Assembly: GCF_900187365.1 (NCBI RefSeq)
Contig: NZ_FYDG01000004.1
Span: forward strand, 248,001 to 312,000
Direction: 5' to 3'
DNA length: 64,000 bases
Source: Rhodoblastus acidophilus
Lineage (GTDB): Bacteria; Pseudomonadota; Alphaproteobacteria; Rhizobiales; Beijerinckiaceae
Shown in pieces: positions 27,308 through 36,053 of this stretch; within the stretch, counting starts at the first letter, position 1, and every line of letters starts with the position of its first letter. The position numbers were made by a program, and so were the translations under genes. The notes beneath the pieces were generated by a model. It had not been told where the DNA came from. It ran no database searches and saw only the letters and a list, made by a program, of their open reading frames with translations.

Positions 27308-27705
27308 GTTATTCCTCTCCAACACTCCAAACGCCAATTTCGTTTCCCGGGTCCAACGCGACCGCCGCGCTTTCGTGCTTGGGCCTCTCATGAACGGCGA
27401 GATCCACTTCGCCGTTTCACCCCTGACTTGCAATTTATGCGCCGCGCCGCGTCGCCGCCAGAGGCGCGCGGAAATTTTCGATCCGTATCGGCGCAAGCGG
27501 GCGCCTGAAGCATGGCGTCGCAGTCTTGTCCGAAACCGGAGGCGCGGCGGGCTGTCACAGAGGATGGGAGGCTGCCCAAGTTTTGAGCTTTCTGATTATG
27601 AAATGGGAAAACGGCAAAAACCCGGATGGGCCGACATCCCGCGCGACAACGCCAATTGAAACCAATGGAGCTGGGATACGAACAGGCGAAACAGGCCTGC
27701 GCGCA
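27308..27705. other. intergenic stretch between clpS and the phasin gene
   Basis: No reading frame here has a recognisable protein or a convincing start site. A short hairpin (aacggcga at 27393-27400 with tcgccgtt at 27409-27416) is the only structure seen. It probably holds the clpS promoter region near its right-hand part (27308-27400). Confidence 0.4.
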
Positions 27706-27744
27706 ATAAAACGCCCGGCGCGGCGCAAGGCCGAACCGGACGTT
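27706..27744 (-). terminator. terminator of the phasin gene
   Basis: On the minus strand, AACGTCCGG pairs with CCGGGCGTT (one G-U pair) and TTTTATT follows. It lies about 30 bases beyond the phasin stop. Confidence 0.75.
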
Positions 27745-27774
27745 GGAAAAATCTGCGCCGGAACTCGGCGGCGA

Positions 27775-28119
27775 TCAGGCGGCGACGGTGGACTGAAGCT
27801 TGGACCAGACGCCTTCGACCGGCTTGTAGGCTTCCTTGGCGACGTTCGCGTAGAGCTCGCTGAGCTTGGTCGCCTGAGCGACGAAGCCTTCATAGGAGGC
27901 CTTCACATAATCCTGCTGCAGCGTCACGGCGTCTTCGAACTTGGACACGCCGAGCAGCTTCTCGACGAAAGCGGAGCTGTGTTCCAGAGTCTTCTTGGCG
28001 AAGTCGGTGTTTTCGGCGGCGATCGCCTGAAGCTGCTTGGAGACTTCAATGGCGGAAGCCTGCACGGCATCCAACTGTTCCTTGCTGGCCTTCTGGTATT
28101 CCTCGAAGTTGATAGCCAT
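27775..28119 (-). CDS. phasin (polyhydroxyalkanoate granule-associated protein)
   Basis: A 114-residue all-helical protein: MAINFEEYQKASKEQLDAVQ, then KKTLEHSSAFVEKLLGVSKF and LQQDYVKASYEGFVAQATKLSELY, the phasin 2 family pattern. Phasins coat polyhydroxybutyrate granules and set their number and size. Many such small phasin-like proteins in alphaproteobacteria are abundant. ATG at 28119 has an aggtg-like site; an upstream in-frame start would add 9 unconserved residues. No phb synthesis genes lie nearby. Confidence 0.9.
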   Translation of the reverse strand: MAINFEEYQKASKEQLDAVQASAIEVSKQLQAIAAENTDFAKKTLEHSSAFVEKLLGVSKFEDAVTLQQDYVKASYEGFVAQATKLSELYANVAKEAYKPVEGVWSKLQSTVAA

Positions 28120-28393
28120 TTGGACACCTATTTTTCTGGCCGACACGGCGGCTGAAAGGAAGAGAACGCGCTCCCCGTGTTCCCTCGCGTTTTATATGCG
28201 CTGCACAAAAAAAGTCAATATTTGATTGTGCGCCGCACCATTAGCCAAGCTAAGACTTTGGTCGATGACTTATTAACCTTTTGTTCAGCAACCGCTTTAA
28301 CGGGGAGGTAACCGCATTGGGGATAATTTGAAACAAGTTACCGCGCGGCCACTTGCTCGCGCACCTTGCGTCAGTACACGTCGGGATAGGTGT

Positions 28394-30040
28394 ATGTTTA
28401 AGAGTTCCATCGGCGGCCCGCGCTTCGTATCCCGCGCGGCGATCTCCAGCCTCGTCATCGCGTTCGCCGTCAGCGCGATTTCCGTCCCTGCGGAAGCGCG
28501 CCATCATCATGGCGGCCATCGCGCGCATGCCAATTTGCACGTCCGTCCTCACGGCCATCACAAGCACGCCGCCGGCGTTCCCGGCACGGCGACCGCGGCC
28601 ATCGCCGTGGACGGCGCCACCGGGCATGTGATCTGGGGCATGAACGAGCATGCGCCCCGCCATCCCGCCTCGGTCACCAAGGTTATGACGCTCTACCTGC
28701 TGTTCGAGCAGCTGGAAAAGGGCAAGCTGTCGCTCGACGACGAAATCCCGATTTCCGCCCATGCGGCGGCGCAGTCGCCCTCCAAGCTCGGCCTGCCTCC
28801 CGGCCGGACGATCCGCGTCGAGGACGCCATCAAGTCCATCGTCACCAAATCGGCCAATGACATCGCGGTCGCCGTGGCGGAAGCCATCGGCGGCACCGAG
28901 AGCGAATTCGCCGAGGAGATGACCCGCAAGGCCCATGCGCTCGGCATGACGCACACGCTCTATCGCAACGCCTCGGGCCTGCCGAACAACGAGCAGATCA
29001 CCACGGCCTACGACCTGGCCATTCTCGGCCGCGACATCCAGGCGCGCTTCCCGCGCTATTACCGCTATTTCTCGCTGCACGAATTCGCCTGGCATGGCCA
29101 GCGCATCCACAACCACAACCACCTGATGGACCGGGTCGAGGGCATGGACGGCATCAAGACCGGCTATACCGCCGCCTCCGGCTTCAACCTGCTCAGCTCG
29201 GTCAAGCGCGACGGCCACTACTTGGTCAGCGTGGTGATGGGCGGCAAGAGCGCGCCCTCCCGCGACGCTTATATGGAGCGGCTGATCGAAACCCATCTCG
29301 ACAAGGCCGGCGGACGCGGCGCGGTTCAGGTCGCCGACCGCGAGCCGGAATCCGAAGCGGACTCGGCGCCGCGCCGCGCCGAACCCGCGCCCGTCGCGCG
29401 GGCCGAGCCCAAGCCCGAGCGCAAGCCCGAACCCGCCGTCGCCGACAAGACCCCGGCCGAGCCGCCGCGCCTGCAGCTCGCCGCCGTGGTGCCGACGCCC
29501 CGCCCTGCCTATGTCGCCGCCGCCCCCGCGCCGGCCAAGCCGATTCCCGAGGAACGGATCAGCCGCGACGACCGCACCGCCACCGCGCCCCGCCCGGCGC
29601 TCGACGGCTCGACCCGCTCCGCCCAGGAGACGGCCGGCGCCGCCACCCCCGGCGGCATGCGCTGGATCGCCGGCTCCCCGCCCGCGATCAAGACCAAGCT
29701 CACCGCGCGCATCGAGCCCAAGCCCGCCGTCGCCGCGCTGGAGAGCGACAGCGTGGCCGCGAAGCCGAAGGAGGTCGCCTCGGAAAAGCCCAATGTGTCC
29801 GGCTGGACCATTCAGATCGGCGCCACCGACAACGCCGACAAGGCCGCCGCGCTGATCAAGAGCGCCAAGGAAAAGAGGTCGAGCCTGCTCGCCAGCGCGC
29901 GCGGCTATACCGAGGCGGTGCGCAAGGGCAAGGGCACGATGTATCGCGCCCGTTTCGCCGGACTTGAGGAGTCCCGCGCCGAAGCCGCGTGCAAAGCTTT
30001 GAAAAGTTCCGGGTTTTCCTGCTTCGCCACGCGCAACTGA
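28394..30040 (+). CDS. D-alanyl-D-alanine carboxypeptidase (S11) with C-terminal SPOR domain
   Basis: A 548-residue secreted protein with an N-terminal signal (FVSRAAISSLVIAFAVSAIS, to about residue 36) followed by a His-rich stretch. The penicillin-binding domain has SVTK (Ser93 nucleophile), SAN (153-155) and KTG (255-257), the PBP5/DacA-type catalytic set, which trims the terminal D-Ala of peptidoglycan stem peptides. A 140-residue Pro/Ala/Glu-rich linker leads to a SPOR domain (about 465-548, GWTIQIGATDNADKAAALI) that binds denuded glycan at septa or poles. ATG at 28394 follows gggatagg. The gene is divergent from the phasin gene. Confidence 0.92.
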   Translation: MFKSSIGGPRFVSRAAISSLVIAFAVSAISVPAEARHHHGGHRAHANLHVRPHGHHKHAAGVPGTATAAIAVDGATGHVIWGMNEHAPRHPASVTKVMTLYLLFEQLEKGKLSLDDEIPISAHAAAQSPSKLGLPPGRTIRVEDAIKSIVTKSANDIAVAVAEAIGGTESEFAEEMTRKAHALGMTHTLYRNASGLPNNEQITTAYDLAILGRDIQARFPRYYRYFSLHEFAWHGQRIHNHNHLMDRVEGMDGIKTGYTAASGFNLLSSVKRDGHYLVSVVMGGKSAPSRDAYMERLIETHLDKAGGRGAVQVADREPESEADSAPRRAEPAPVARAEPKPERKPEPAVADKTPAEPPRLQLAAVVPTPRPAYVAAAPAPAKPIPEERISRDDRTATAPRPALDGSTRSAQETAGAATPGGMRWIAGSPPAIKTKLTARIEPKPAVAALESDSVAAKPKEVASEKPNVSGWTIQIGATDNADKAAALIKSAKEKRSSLLASARGYTEAVRKGKGTMYRARFAGLEESRAEAACKALKSSGFSCFATRN

Positions 30041-30097
30041 TCGGGGCGCGTCGGGGTTGAATTGGGAAGTTTGTCTTGGTGTCCGAGTGGGAGGTCG

Positions 30098-30919
30098 TCA
30101 GTTATGACGCCGCAAGAGCCTGTCCTTGGCCTGATTGAGCCGGGCCGCGTCATCCGTCGTCCCCCCGTGGTCGGGATGACGTTCCTTCATGAGCGCGCGA
30201 TGCGCCCGGGAGATCTCCTCGGCGCTCGCCCCGCGTCGAAGTCCCAGCGTCTGATAAGCTTCCTCCTCGCTCATTTCGCCGACGCGGCCGGGGGGGGTGA
30301 ACCCGCCCGCGTTCGCATCGTCCTGAGCTGCCGCGCGCCATCCGGGAAACCGGCGGTCGAAATAAGCCTCTAGCGCGAATAGGGTCTGCGGGTCGGACAT
30401 CTGCAGGCCGTCGCGGTGGAGTTCGGCGCGAAAGGCCATGCATTCGGCCTTGGACATTTCCGACAGCTTCCAGCCGGAAAAACCGCCGGAGCGGATCTTG
30501 CCGTCGCGGACGCCGCGATCGTCAAACTCCAGATCCACGGCGGCGCCGGCGCTCTTGGCGAAGCTGGAGAAGGGCGCGTGCAGGCTTTTGCCGGCCGCCG
30601 TCATCAGCGCGGCCCCGGCCAGCGCCAGGGCCACGGCGAAATGGCCGCGCGCCAGCGCCAGCGCGGCGGCGCCCGCCGCCATCGCCGCCAGCGCCGGCCG
30701 CATCGCCAGGCCGATCCGCGCCGGCGAGGCGCGGCCCATTTCGCGCAGCACGAACAGCACGAGAATCAAGGCCAGAAGTCCGAACAGAAAAATGGTCGCC
30801 TCCACCGGAATGACGCGTCGGCCCGCGCCGACCGCTCGATATTGCGGCGCAAGATAGTCCTTCTCGCCCGCGCGCGCCAGCATGGACGCCCGCGCCAGCC
30901 CGGCGTAGAACGGCGCCAT
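30098..30919 (-). CDS. membrane-anchored J-domain protein
   Basis: A 273-residue protein with membrane helices near residues 40-58 and 70-110 and a C-terminal J domain: AYQTLGLRRGASAEEISRAH then HRALMKERHPDHGGTTDDA, which contains the HPD motif needed to stimulate DnaK. The layout (membrane N-terminus, C-terminal J domain) is like TIM14-type proteins. The ATG at 30919 shares bases with the ATG of the divergent DUF1491 gene; a GTG at 30805 just before the first membrane helix is the alternative. Confidence 0.8.
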   Translation of the reverse strand: MAPFYAGLARASMLARAGEKDYLAPQYRAVGAGRRVIPVEATIFLFGLLALILVLFVLREMGRASPARIGLAMRPALAAMAAGAAALALARGHFAVALALAGAALMTAAGKSLHAPFSSFAKSAGAAVDLEFDDRGVRDGKIRSGGFSGWKLSEMSKAECMAFRAELHRDGLQMSDPQTLFALEAYFDRRFPGWRAAAQDDANAGGFTPPGRVGEMSEEEAYQTLGLRRGASAEEISRAHRALMKERHPDHGGTTDDAARLNQAKDRLLRRHN

Positions 30920-31334
30920 GCCTCTGCATCTCCTGAAACTTTGCGTTGGAATCGACTCCGTCGCCGAACTGCGCCGCTGGACTCTGTTGCGCGCGCAAAA
31001 CAATCCGGGCGCGGTCCACGCCCATGTCACGCGCATGCGCCCGAACCGCGCCGAGGAATTGCTCGACGGCGGCTCGCTGTATTGGGTGATCAAGGGCCAG
31101 ATCTGCGCGCGGCAAAAACTGGTGGGGCTGGAGGATTTCGCCGATTCCGACGGCGTGCGCCGCTGCGCGCTGCAACTCGACGACGAGGTGGTGGCGCTGG
31201 CGCCCCGCCCCTGCCGCCCCTTTCAGGGCTGGCGTTATCTGAAGCCGGAGGACGCGCCGCCCGATCTCGACGCCGGCGGCGCGGAAATGCCGGAAGACTT
31301 GCGCCGCCAGTTGAGCGAACTTGGCCTGCTGTGA
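30918..31334 (+). CDS. DUF1491 family protein
   Basis: A 138-residue cytoplasmic protein with the DUF1491 signature SLYWVIKGQICARQKL in the middle and PCRPFQGWRYLKPEDAPPDL near the end. The family is confined mostly to alphaproteobacteria and has no known function. Its ATG (30918-30920) overlaps the ATG of the divergent J-protein gene within the tetranucleotide CATG, so both transcripts must start inside the opposite gene or be leaderless. Confidence 0.8.
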   Translation: MPLHLLKLCVGIDSVAELRRWTLLRAQNNPGAVHAHVTRMRPNRAEELLDGGSLYWVIKGQICARQKLVGLEDFADSDGVRRCALQLDDEVVALAPRPCRPFQGWRYLKPEDAPPDLDAGGAEMPEDLRRQLSELGLL

Positions 31335-31343
31335 ACGGCGGAG

Positions 31344-31850
31344 TCAGCGCCGCCGGTAGATCGTTTCGGCGATTCCCTCGAAGGCGGCGGCGACATTCTC
31401 GCCGGATTTGGCGCTGGTGATCATGATCTGATCTTCCGGCAGGCCGAGCCGGTCGTGGGCGGCGAGATCCGGCCGGACGATGTCGGCCTTGTTGACGAGG
31501 CCGAGCACCGGGCGGCCCGGCGCCGCCTCGGCGAAACCGGCCGCGAGCGCGAACATTTTTTCGAGGGTCGGGGGCCGCGAGCTATCGGCCACGATCAGCG
31601 CGCCCGACGCGCCGGAAATATAGACCGACTTGAAAATGTGGTGGCCGAAGTCCCCGTCCGTATCCCACAGCAGCAGCTTGGCCCAGACGTCCTCGGGACG
31701 GCCGACCAGTTTCAGCTCATGGGTGAGAATATCGACGCCGATGGTGGTCTTGTAATCGGCGTCGAACTTGCCGAACACCAGACGCCGGGCGAGCGACGTC
31801 TTGCCGACGCCAATGTCGCCAAGCAGCATGACCTTCGCGGAAAATCTCAT
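31344..31850 (-). CDS. Ras/Rab-like small GTPase
   Basis: A 168-residue single-domain GTPase. G1 is GDIGVGKTS (11-19), G2 is KTTIGVD (34-40), G3 is WDTDGD (62-67), G4 is NKAD (120-123) and G5 is TSAK (145-148). The order and spacing are those of eukaryotic Rab and of the prokaryotic Ras-like families. In G3 the residue matching Gln61 of Ras, which places the water, is Asp67, and Ala59 is Asp65, so intrinsic hydrolysis may be slow. There is no lipid-anchor motif. ATG at 31850 was chosen; a TTG at 31925 would overlap the OmpA-domain gene. It is the last gene of an operon with the OmpA-domain protein and a coiled-coil protein. Confidence 0.85.
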   Translation of the reverse strand: MRFSAKVMLLGDIGVGKTSLARRLVFGKFDADYKTTIGVDILTHELKLVGRPEDVWAKLLLWDTDGDFGHHIFKSVYISGASGALIVADSSRPPTLEKMFALAAGFAEAAPGRPVLGLVNKADIVRPDLAAHDRLGLPEDQIMITSAKSGENVAAAFEGIAETIYRRR

Positions 31851-31908
31851 CGCGCCCCCGGCGACGCGCGTCTCCGAGCGAAGCGACGTCCGTTCGGCGA
31901 ACGCCGGC

Positions 31909-33591
31909 TCACCGAACCGGCTCAAGCGTCTCGAAGGCGACGCGGCGGTTGTCCGCGCGGGCGTCGCCGCCCCGGTCGGTCACCGCATGTTCGTCGCCGC
32001 GCCCCACGGCCACCAGCCTATCCGCAGGCGCCCCGGCCTCGGTCAACAGCTTCGTCACCGCGACGGCTCGGGCCAGCGACAGCGCGTGGTTCTTGTCGGC
32101 GTTGCCGGTGGCATCGGTATAGCCGATCACGCGCAGCCGGCCGCCGGCCTTGAGCGCCTCGGCCAGCGCCGCCACTGTGGCGCGCGCCTGCTCCGGCGCC
32201 TTGAGCCGGGTTTCGTCGGCGAAAACGATCTGACTGGCGGCGGCGAGGCGCGCCAGCCGCGCCGCCGGAGCGTTTTCTTTGGCCTCGCGCTCGGCCCGCC
32301 AGGATTCGGCGGCGGCGAGCGCCGTCTGGGTCTTGGCCAGCGCCGTTTCAGTCTGCGACAGCGCCAACTCGGCATGGGCGAGGCGGGCCTCGAACGCCGC
32401 ATGGGTCTGCGCCGCGCGAGCCTCCAGCGTGGCGACATGCGTCATCGCGCCGGTGTCGCCGCCGAGCCGCGTCACCCGCAGCTCCACCGTTTCAGGCGCC
32501 GCCGCGGGGGCCAGACTGTTGGCGAGCGCGTCGAGATCGGCGTCGGGCGGCGCGAGTCCACGCACCACCAGCTTGTCGTTCTCGCGCGAAACATCGAGCG
32601 GCCATCCCGACAGGTTTTGCGCCGCGCGCGCGGCGGCGAAGGCGGCGTCGATCCGGCGAGAGCGGAGCGCGTCGCTGACCGGGAGATAGAGCGCGCCGGC
32701 CAGCGCCGCAACGACCAGCCCGGCCAGAACATAGCGCGCCGCCGCCGAGGGCGGAGGCGCCGCCGGCGCCGAAAAAGTCTGCGCGATGCGGGCGAGATCC
32801 TGCGTGTCGAGCGGCTGCGCGCTCCCGATCAGGTCGAACAGCGCGCCGTCCATCCGGCGCTCGTCGGCGGCGTCGGGGACGCCGGAAAATTCCGCCGCCA
32901 CCAGCATGCGGGCCGAGGCGCGCAGCAGCAGATGGCTCGGCCCCATGTCGAGCTGGCGCAATTCGCCATGCTCCCGCGCGAAAGCCTGGGCGGAAAACTG
33001 GCTGATCGCGGCGATCAGCCCGCTGACCAGCTCCGCCGAATCGTCGGCCTGACCGTCGGCGCGCCAGCTCGCCAGCAGCCTGCCGGTGTCGCGCTCCAGC
33101 GCCAGCAGCCGGACCACCTGAGGCCGGCGCGCGGCCTCCAGCAGCACCTCGCTCAACGGGCGCCGGGTCAGCCAGGCGCGCAGCCGCAGCTTCCACATCT
33201 GGCCCGACAGCAGCGAATCAATGCGCTTTTCGAGGCTTTCGGCCAGATCGCGGAAGGCGTTGGCGACGGCGGCGGCGACGAGGCGGCCGGTGATCGGATA
33301 GAGCGCGTCGACCATCATGTCGCGCGAATTGACGATTTCGCTGCGAATCGCCGCCACCACCAACGGAGCGATGGCGGAAGACAATTCGCGGTGCCGCTCG
33401 ATCTCCGCCCGGCGCAGCGCGCCGGCGATGACCTGGGCGGTGGTCTGCTCGAAACGGGCGTCGTCGCCGATTTTCTGCGCGAACGATTCGCACTGGCTCT
33501 GCAGCGCGTCGATTCTCGCCTGTTCCGGCGCGAACAGCAGCCGTTTCAGCTTGCCGATGTCGGCGGGGGACTGGGTGCGTGCGGCTTCCAT
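31909..33591 (-). CDS. OmpA-domain membrane protein with large cytoplasmic N-terminus
   Basis: A 560-residue protein. Residues 1-280 form a soluble helical domain opening with IGKLKRLLFAPEQARIDAL (12-30). One membrane helix follows at about 287-305, a periplasmic region with a BON-like part (WPLDVSRENDKLVVRGLAPP) and a coiled coil (385-440), and an OmpA C-terminal domain at about 450-560 with GYTDATGNADKNHALSLARA and DNRRVAFE, which binds diaminopimelate in peptidoglycan. There is no signal peptide, so it is an inner-membrane protein reaching the cell wall. It starts 1 base after the stop of the coiled-coil gene and is followed by the small GTPase gene, so the N-terminal domain is well placed to meet that GTPase. 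Confidence 0.85.
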   Translation of the reverse strand: MEAARTQSPADIGKLKRLLFAPEQARIDALQSQCESFAQKIGDDARFEQTTAQVIAGALRRAEIERHRELSSAIAPLVVAAIRSEIVNSRDMMVDALYPITGRLVAAAVANAFRDLAESLEKRIDSLLSGQMWKLRLRAWLTRRPLSEVLLEAARRPQVVRLLALERDTGRLLASWRADGQADDSAELVSGLIAAISQFSAQAFAREHGELRQLDMGPSHLLLRASARMLVAAEFSGVPDAADERRMDGALFDLIGSAQPLDTQDLARIAQTFSAPAAPPPSAAARYVLAGLVVAALAGALYLPVSDALRSRRIDAAFAAARAAQNLSGWPLDVSRENDKLVVRGLAPPDADLDALANSLAPAAAPETVELRVTRLGGDTGAMTHVATLEARAAQTHAAFEARLAHAELALSQTETALAKTQTALAAAESWRAEREAKENAPAARLARLAAASQIVFADETRLKAPEQARATVAALAEALKAGGRLRVIGYTDATGNADKNHALSLARAVAVTKLLTEAGAPADRLVAVGRGDEHAVTDRGGDARADNRRVAFETLEPVR

Positions 33592-33592
33592 G

Positions 33593-34345
33593 TCAGCGTC
33601 CCCGATAGGTGGTGAAATTGCGCAGGGAATAGCTGATGGCGGCGCCAATCCCCCGTTCGCGCTTGTCTTCCTCGACGGCCTTTTCCAGCCGCGCCAGACG
33701 CGTCATCGCGTCGCCGTCCCACGCGGCGAGCGTCTGCTCCAGCCGCTCCATCCGGGGCGCCACGGCGCGCTCGCCCGCGCTGAGGGCGGCGAAGGTCCGC
33801 TCCAGCCGCGTATCGAGCGCGGTGACGAACTCGTCGCGGGTCCGCTCCAGCTTCTCGTCGAGATGCTTCAGCCCGGCGTCGGCGGCGCGCTTTTCCTCGC
33901 TGAGCGCGCCCAGGCCCTGGCTGAGGCGCGTGTCGTAGCGGTCGATCCGGCCTTCGAAGGCGGAGACGGCGCCGCTCAACCGGCCGACCCGGCCGTCAAT
34001 CTGCGCGACTCGGGCGGCGGCGTCCGACACGCGCGCGTCGAACTGGGTTAACGCCGAATCGATTCGCGCCTGCAGCGCGTCGAACTGCGCCAGCCGGGCG
34101 TCGAGTTGCTCCAGGGCGACGTCGAGCTGGGCCTGTTTGGCGTCGAGCCGCGCCTGCCGGGCGTCGAGCTGAGCCATTGCGGCGTCGAGCCGGCCCTGTT
34201 TGGCGTCCAATTCGGCCTGTTGCGCCTCGATTTTTTCCAGCCGACCGTCGGATGCGCGCTTGTCCTCGCCGAACAGCAGTTCGCGCAATTCCTCGATTTC
34301 GGCGTCGGCGGCGGCCGGCGCGGCGCCGGTGGCAATGTCCGTCAT
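33593..34345 (-). CDS. coiled-coil protein sharing an N-terminal motif with the OmpA-domain protein
   Basis: A 250-residue protein, almost all coiled coil. Residues 16-40 (IEELRELLFGEDKRASDGRL) match the start of the next protein (LKRLLFAPEQARIDAL), a shared L-x-x-LLF-x-x-E motif. Residues 40-100 repeat LDAKQ-type blocks with a 7- or 14-residue period, and a long helical part continues to about 235. There is no signal peptide or membrane segment, so it should be cytoplasmic and elongated, a possible scaffold. Stop and the next start are separated by one base, which implies co-translation with the OmpA-domain gene. No named family is recognised. Confidence 0.8.
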   Translation of the reverse strand: MTDIATGAAPAAADAEIEELRELLFGEDKRASDGRLEKIEAQQAELDAKQGRLDAAMAQLDARQARLDAKQAQLDVALEQLDARLAQFDALQARIDSALTQFDARVSDAAARVAQIDGRVGRLSGAVSAFEGRIDRYDTRLSQGLGALSEEKRAADAGLKHLDEKLERTRDEFVTALDTRLERTFAALSAGERAVAPRMERLEQTLAAWDGDAMTRLARLEKAVEEDKRERGIGAAISYSLRNFTTYRGR

Positions 34346-34478
34346 GATCTGTTCCCGAGCAGGGCGCGCCGTTCGCGCTTAACGCTTTCTATTCCTGCTG
34401 CGCCCGCGCTCGCAAGAAGGGACGCGACGAAAGCTTCGCCGCGCCGCAAGTTTTTTTTAACTATACCTAGCGTCAGGT

Positions 34479-35903
34479 TCAGCGCGGAAAGAAATGATCC
34501 TTGTGCGTGGCCGTCGCGGCCCCGGAGTCATCCTTCACCGTAAACACCACGTCGACCGGCTGATCCGGAACCGAATCCGCCGGCGCCGTCACCGCCACGC
34601 GCAGCTCCAGCGTCTGGTCCGGGCCGACGGTCGCGCTGGCGCCCCCCTTGTCGTTGATGATCGACATTTGCAGGCGCGGCGCGCCCTCGACCGAGAGCGA
34701 CACCTTGCGGTCGTTGGGCTGCTTGTTGAGCACGCGCACTGTGTAGCCGTTGCGCACGGCGCCGTCGGACATGGTCACCGCCAGCGGATTGCGGTCGTGC
34801 AGCACGTTGACGAACAGGTCCGAGCGGGTGCCGAGCTTAAACGCCATCAGCCCGACCACCGCCAGGATCATCACCGGATAGATCAGGGTGCGCGGCCGAA
34901 TCGGCCGGTAGATCGGCGGCAGCTTTTCCGCGCGGCGCGCGATGTTGATGTCGGTGTCATAGGCGACCAGATTGCCGGGCCGGCCGATCTCCTTCATCAC
35001 ATTGTTGCAGGCGTCGATGCACAGCCCGCACTGGATGCAGCCGAGTTGCGAGCCATGGCGGATGTCGACGCCGGTCGGGCACACCGCGACGCACTGGCCG
35101 CAATCGATGCAATCGCCGGCCTTTTCGCCGCGCTCGTGGGCGTGTTCCGCCTTTTTCAGAGACATGCGCGGCTCGCCGCGGGTGCTCTCGTAGGAGACGT
35201 TGAGCGCCCATTCGTCGGTCATGGCGGCCTGGATGCGCGGCCAGGGACACATATAGACGCAGGTCTGCTCGCGCATGTGGCCGGCGAAGACGTAGGTGGT
35301 GAAGGTGAGGATGCCGACCCAGATATAGGCGACGGACGGCGCCGCGCCGGTGGCCAGTTGCTTCAGCAGCGTGGGCGCGTCGGCGAAATAGAGCACGAAG
35401 GCGCCGCCGGTCAGCAGCGCGATCAGCAGCCAGAGCGCATGCTTGGCGACGATCTCGCGGACGCGCGAAAAGGTCAGGCCCTTCTTGTCCTTCATCATGC
35501 GGGTGCGGCGGTCGCCCTCGATCCAGCGCTCGACGGCGAAGAACAGGTCGGTCCACACCGTCTGCCAGCACAAATAGCCGCACCAGACGCGACCCGCGAT
35601 CGCGTTGAGCAGGAACAGGGTCATGGCGGCGACGATCAGCAGGCCGGTGAAATAATAGACTTCCTGCGGCCAGATCTCGATGAAGAAGAAGTAGAACCGC
35701 CGTCCGGGCATGTCGATCAGCACGGCCTGGTCCGGCAGGTTCGGACCGCGATCCCAGCGCAGGAACGGCATCAGGTAATAGACGCCGAGGCAGACGGCCA
35801 TCAGCGCCCATTTGATGGTGCGAAACGCGCCGTGCGTCGCCTGCGGATAGACCTTCTTCTTGGCCTCGTAGAGCGGGCCGGTGATGACGGTTTCGTCTTC
35901 CAT
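34479..35903 (-). CDS. ccoG: cytochrome c oxidase accessory protein CcoG (FixG/RdxA)
   Basis: A 474-residue inner-membrane protein. It has membrane helices near residues 30, 80-105, 160, 190 and 340, and two [4Fe-4S] ferredoxin motifs at about 250-285 (CIDCGQCVAVCPTGVD and CIQCGLCIDACNNV). The C-terminal 120 residues form the periplasmic Ig-like FixG_C domain. CcoG reduces copper for delivery to the CuB site of cbb3 oxidase. ATG at 35903 gives the normal length. The oxidase genes ccoNOQP are not in the window; instead a CopZ-like chaperone and copper ATPase lie upstream on the same strand, in line with copper delivery. Confidence 0.93.
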   Translation of the reverse strand: MEDETVITGPLYEAKKKVYPQATHGAFRTIKWALMAVCLGVYYLMPFLRWDRGPNLPDQAVLIDMPGRRFYFFFIEIWPQEVYYFTGLLIVAAMTLFLLNAIAGRVWCGYLCWQTVWTDLFFAVERWIEGDRRTRMMKDKKGLTFSRVREIVAKHALWLLIALLTGGAFVLYFADAPTLLKQLATGAAPSVAYIWVGILTFTTYVFAGHMREQTCVYMCPWPRIQAAMTDEWALNVSYESTRGEPRMSLKKAEHAHERGEKAGDCIDCGQCVAVCPTGVDIRHGSQLGCIQCGLCIDACNNVMKEIGRPGNLVAYDTDINIARRAEKLPPIYRPIRPRTLIYPVMILAVVGLMAFKLGTRSDLFVNVLHDRNPLAVTMSDGAVRNGYTVRVLNKQPNDRKVSLSVEGAPRLQMSIINDKGGASATVGPDQTLELRVAVTAPADSVPDQPVDVVFTVKDDSGAATATHKDHFFPR

Positions 35904-36053
35904 CGCAATGTCCTGACGCGCCTGCGCGAGAAGCCGGCGGGACTGTGCGCGCAGCCCGGTCCCCCCCGCATTGATCCCGCGCAGCATGTACGCCGTTTCA
36001 ATGCGGATATCAACGAATTCGAATGTTATACCAATGACCGCCGAGGCGAGGCC

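Noticed and set aside
31768-33615. Long plus-strand open frame opposite the OmpA-domain gene
   Set aside because: Arg/Gly/Gln-rich shadow without motif; the minus-strand protein has a clear OmpA domain.
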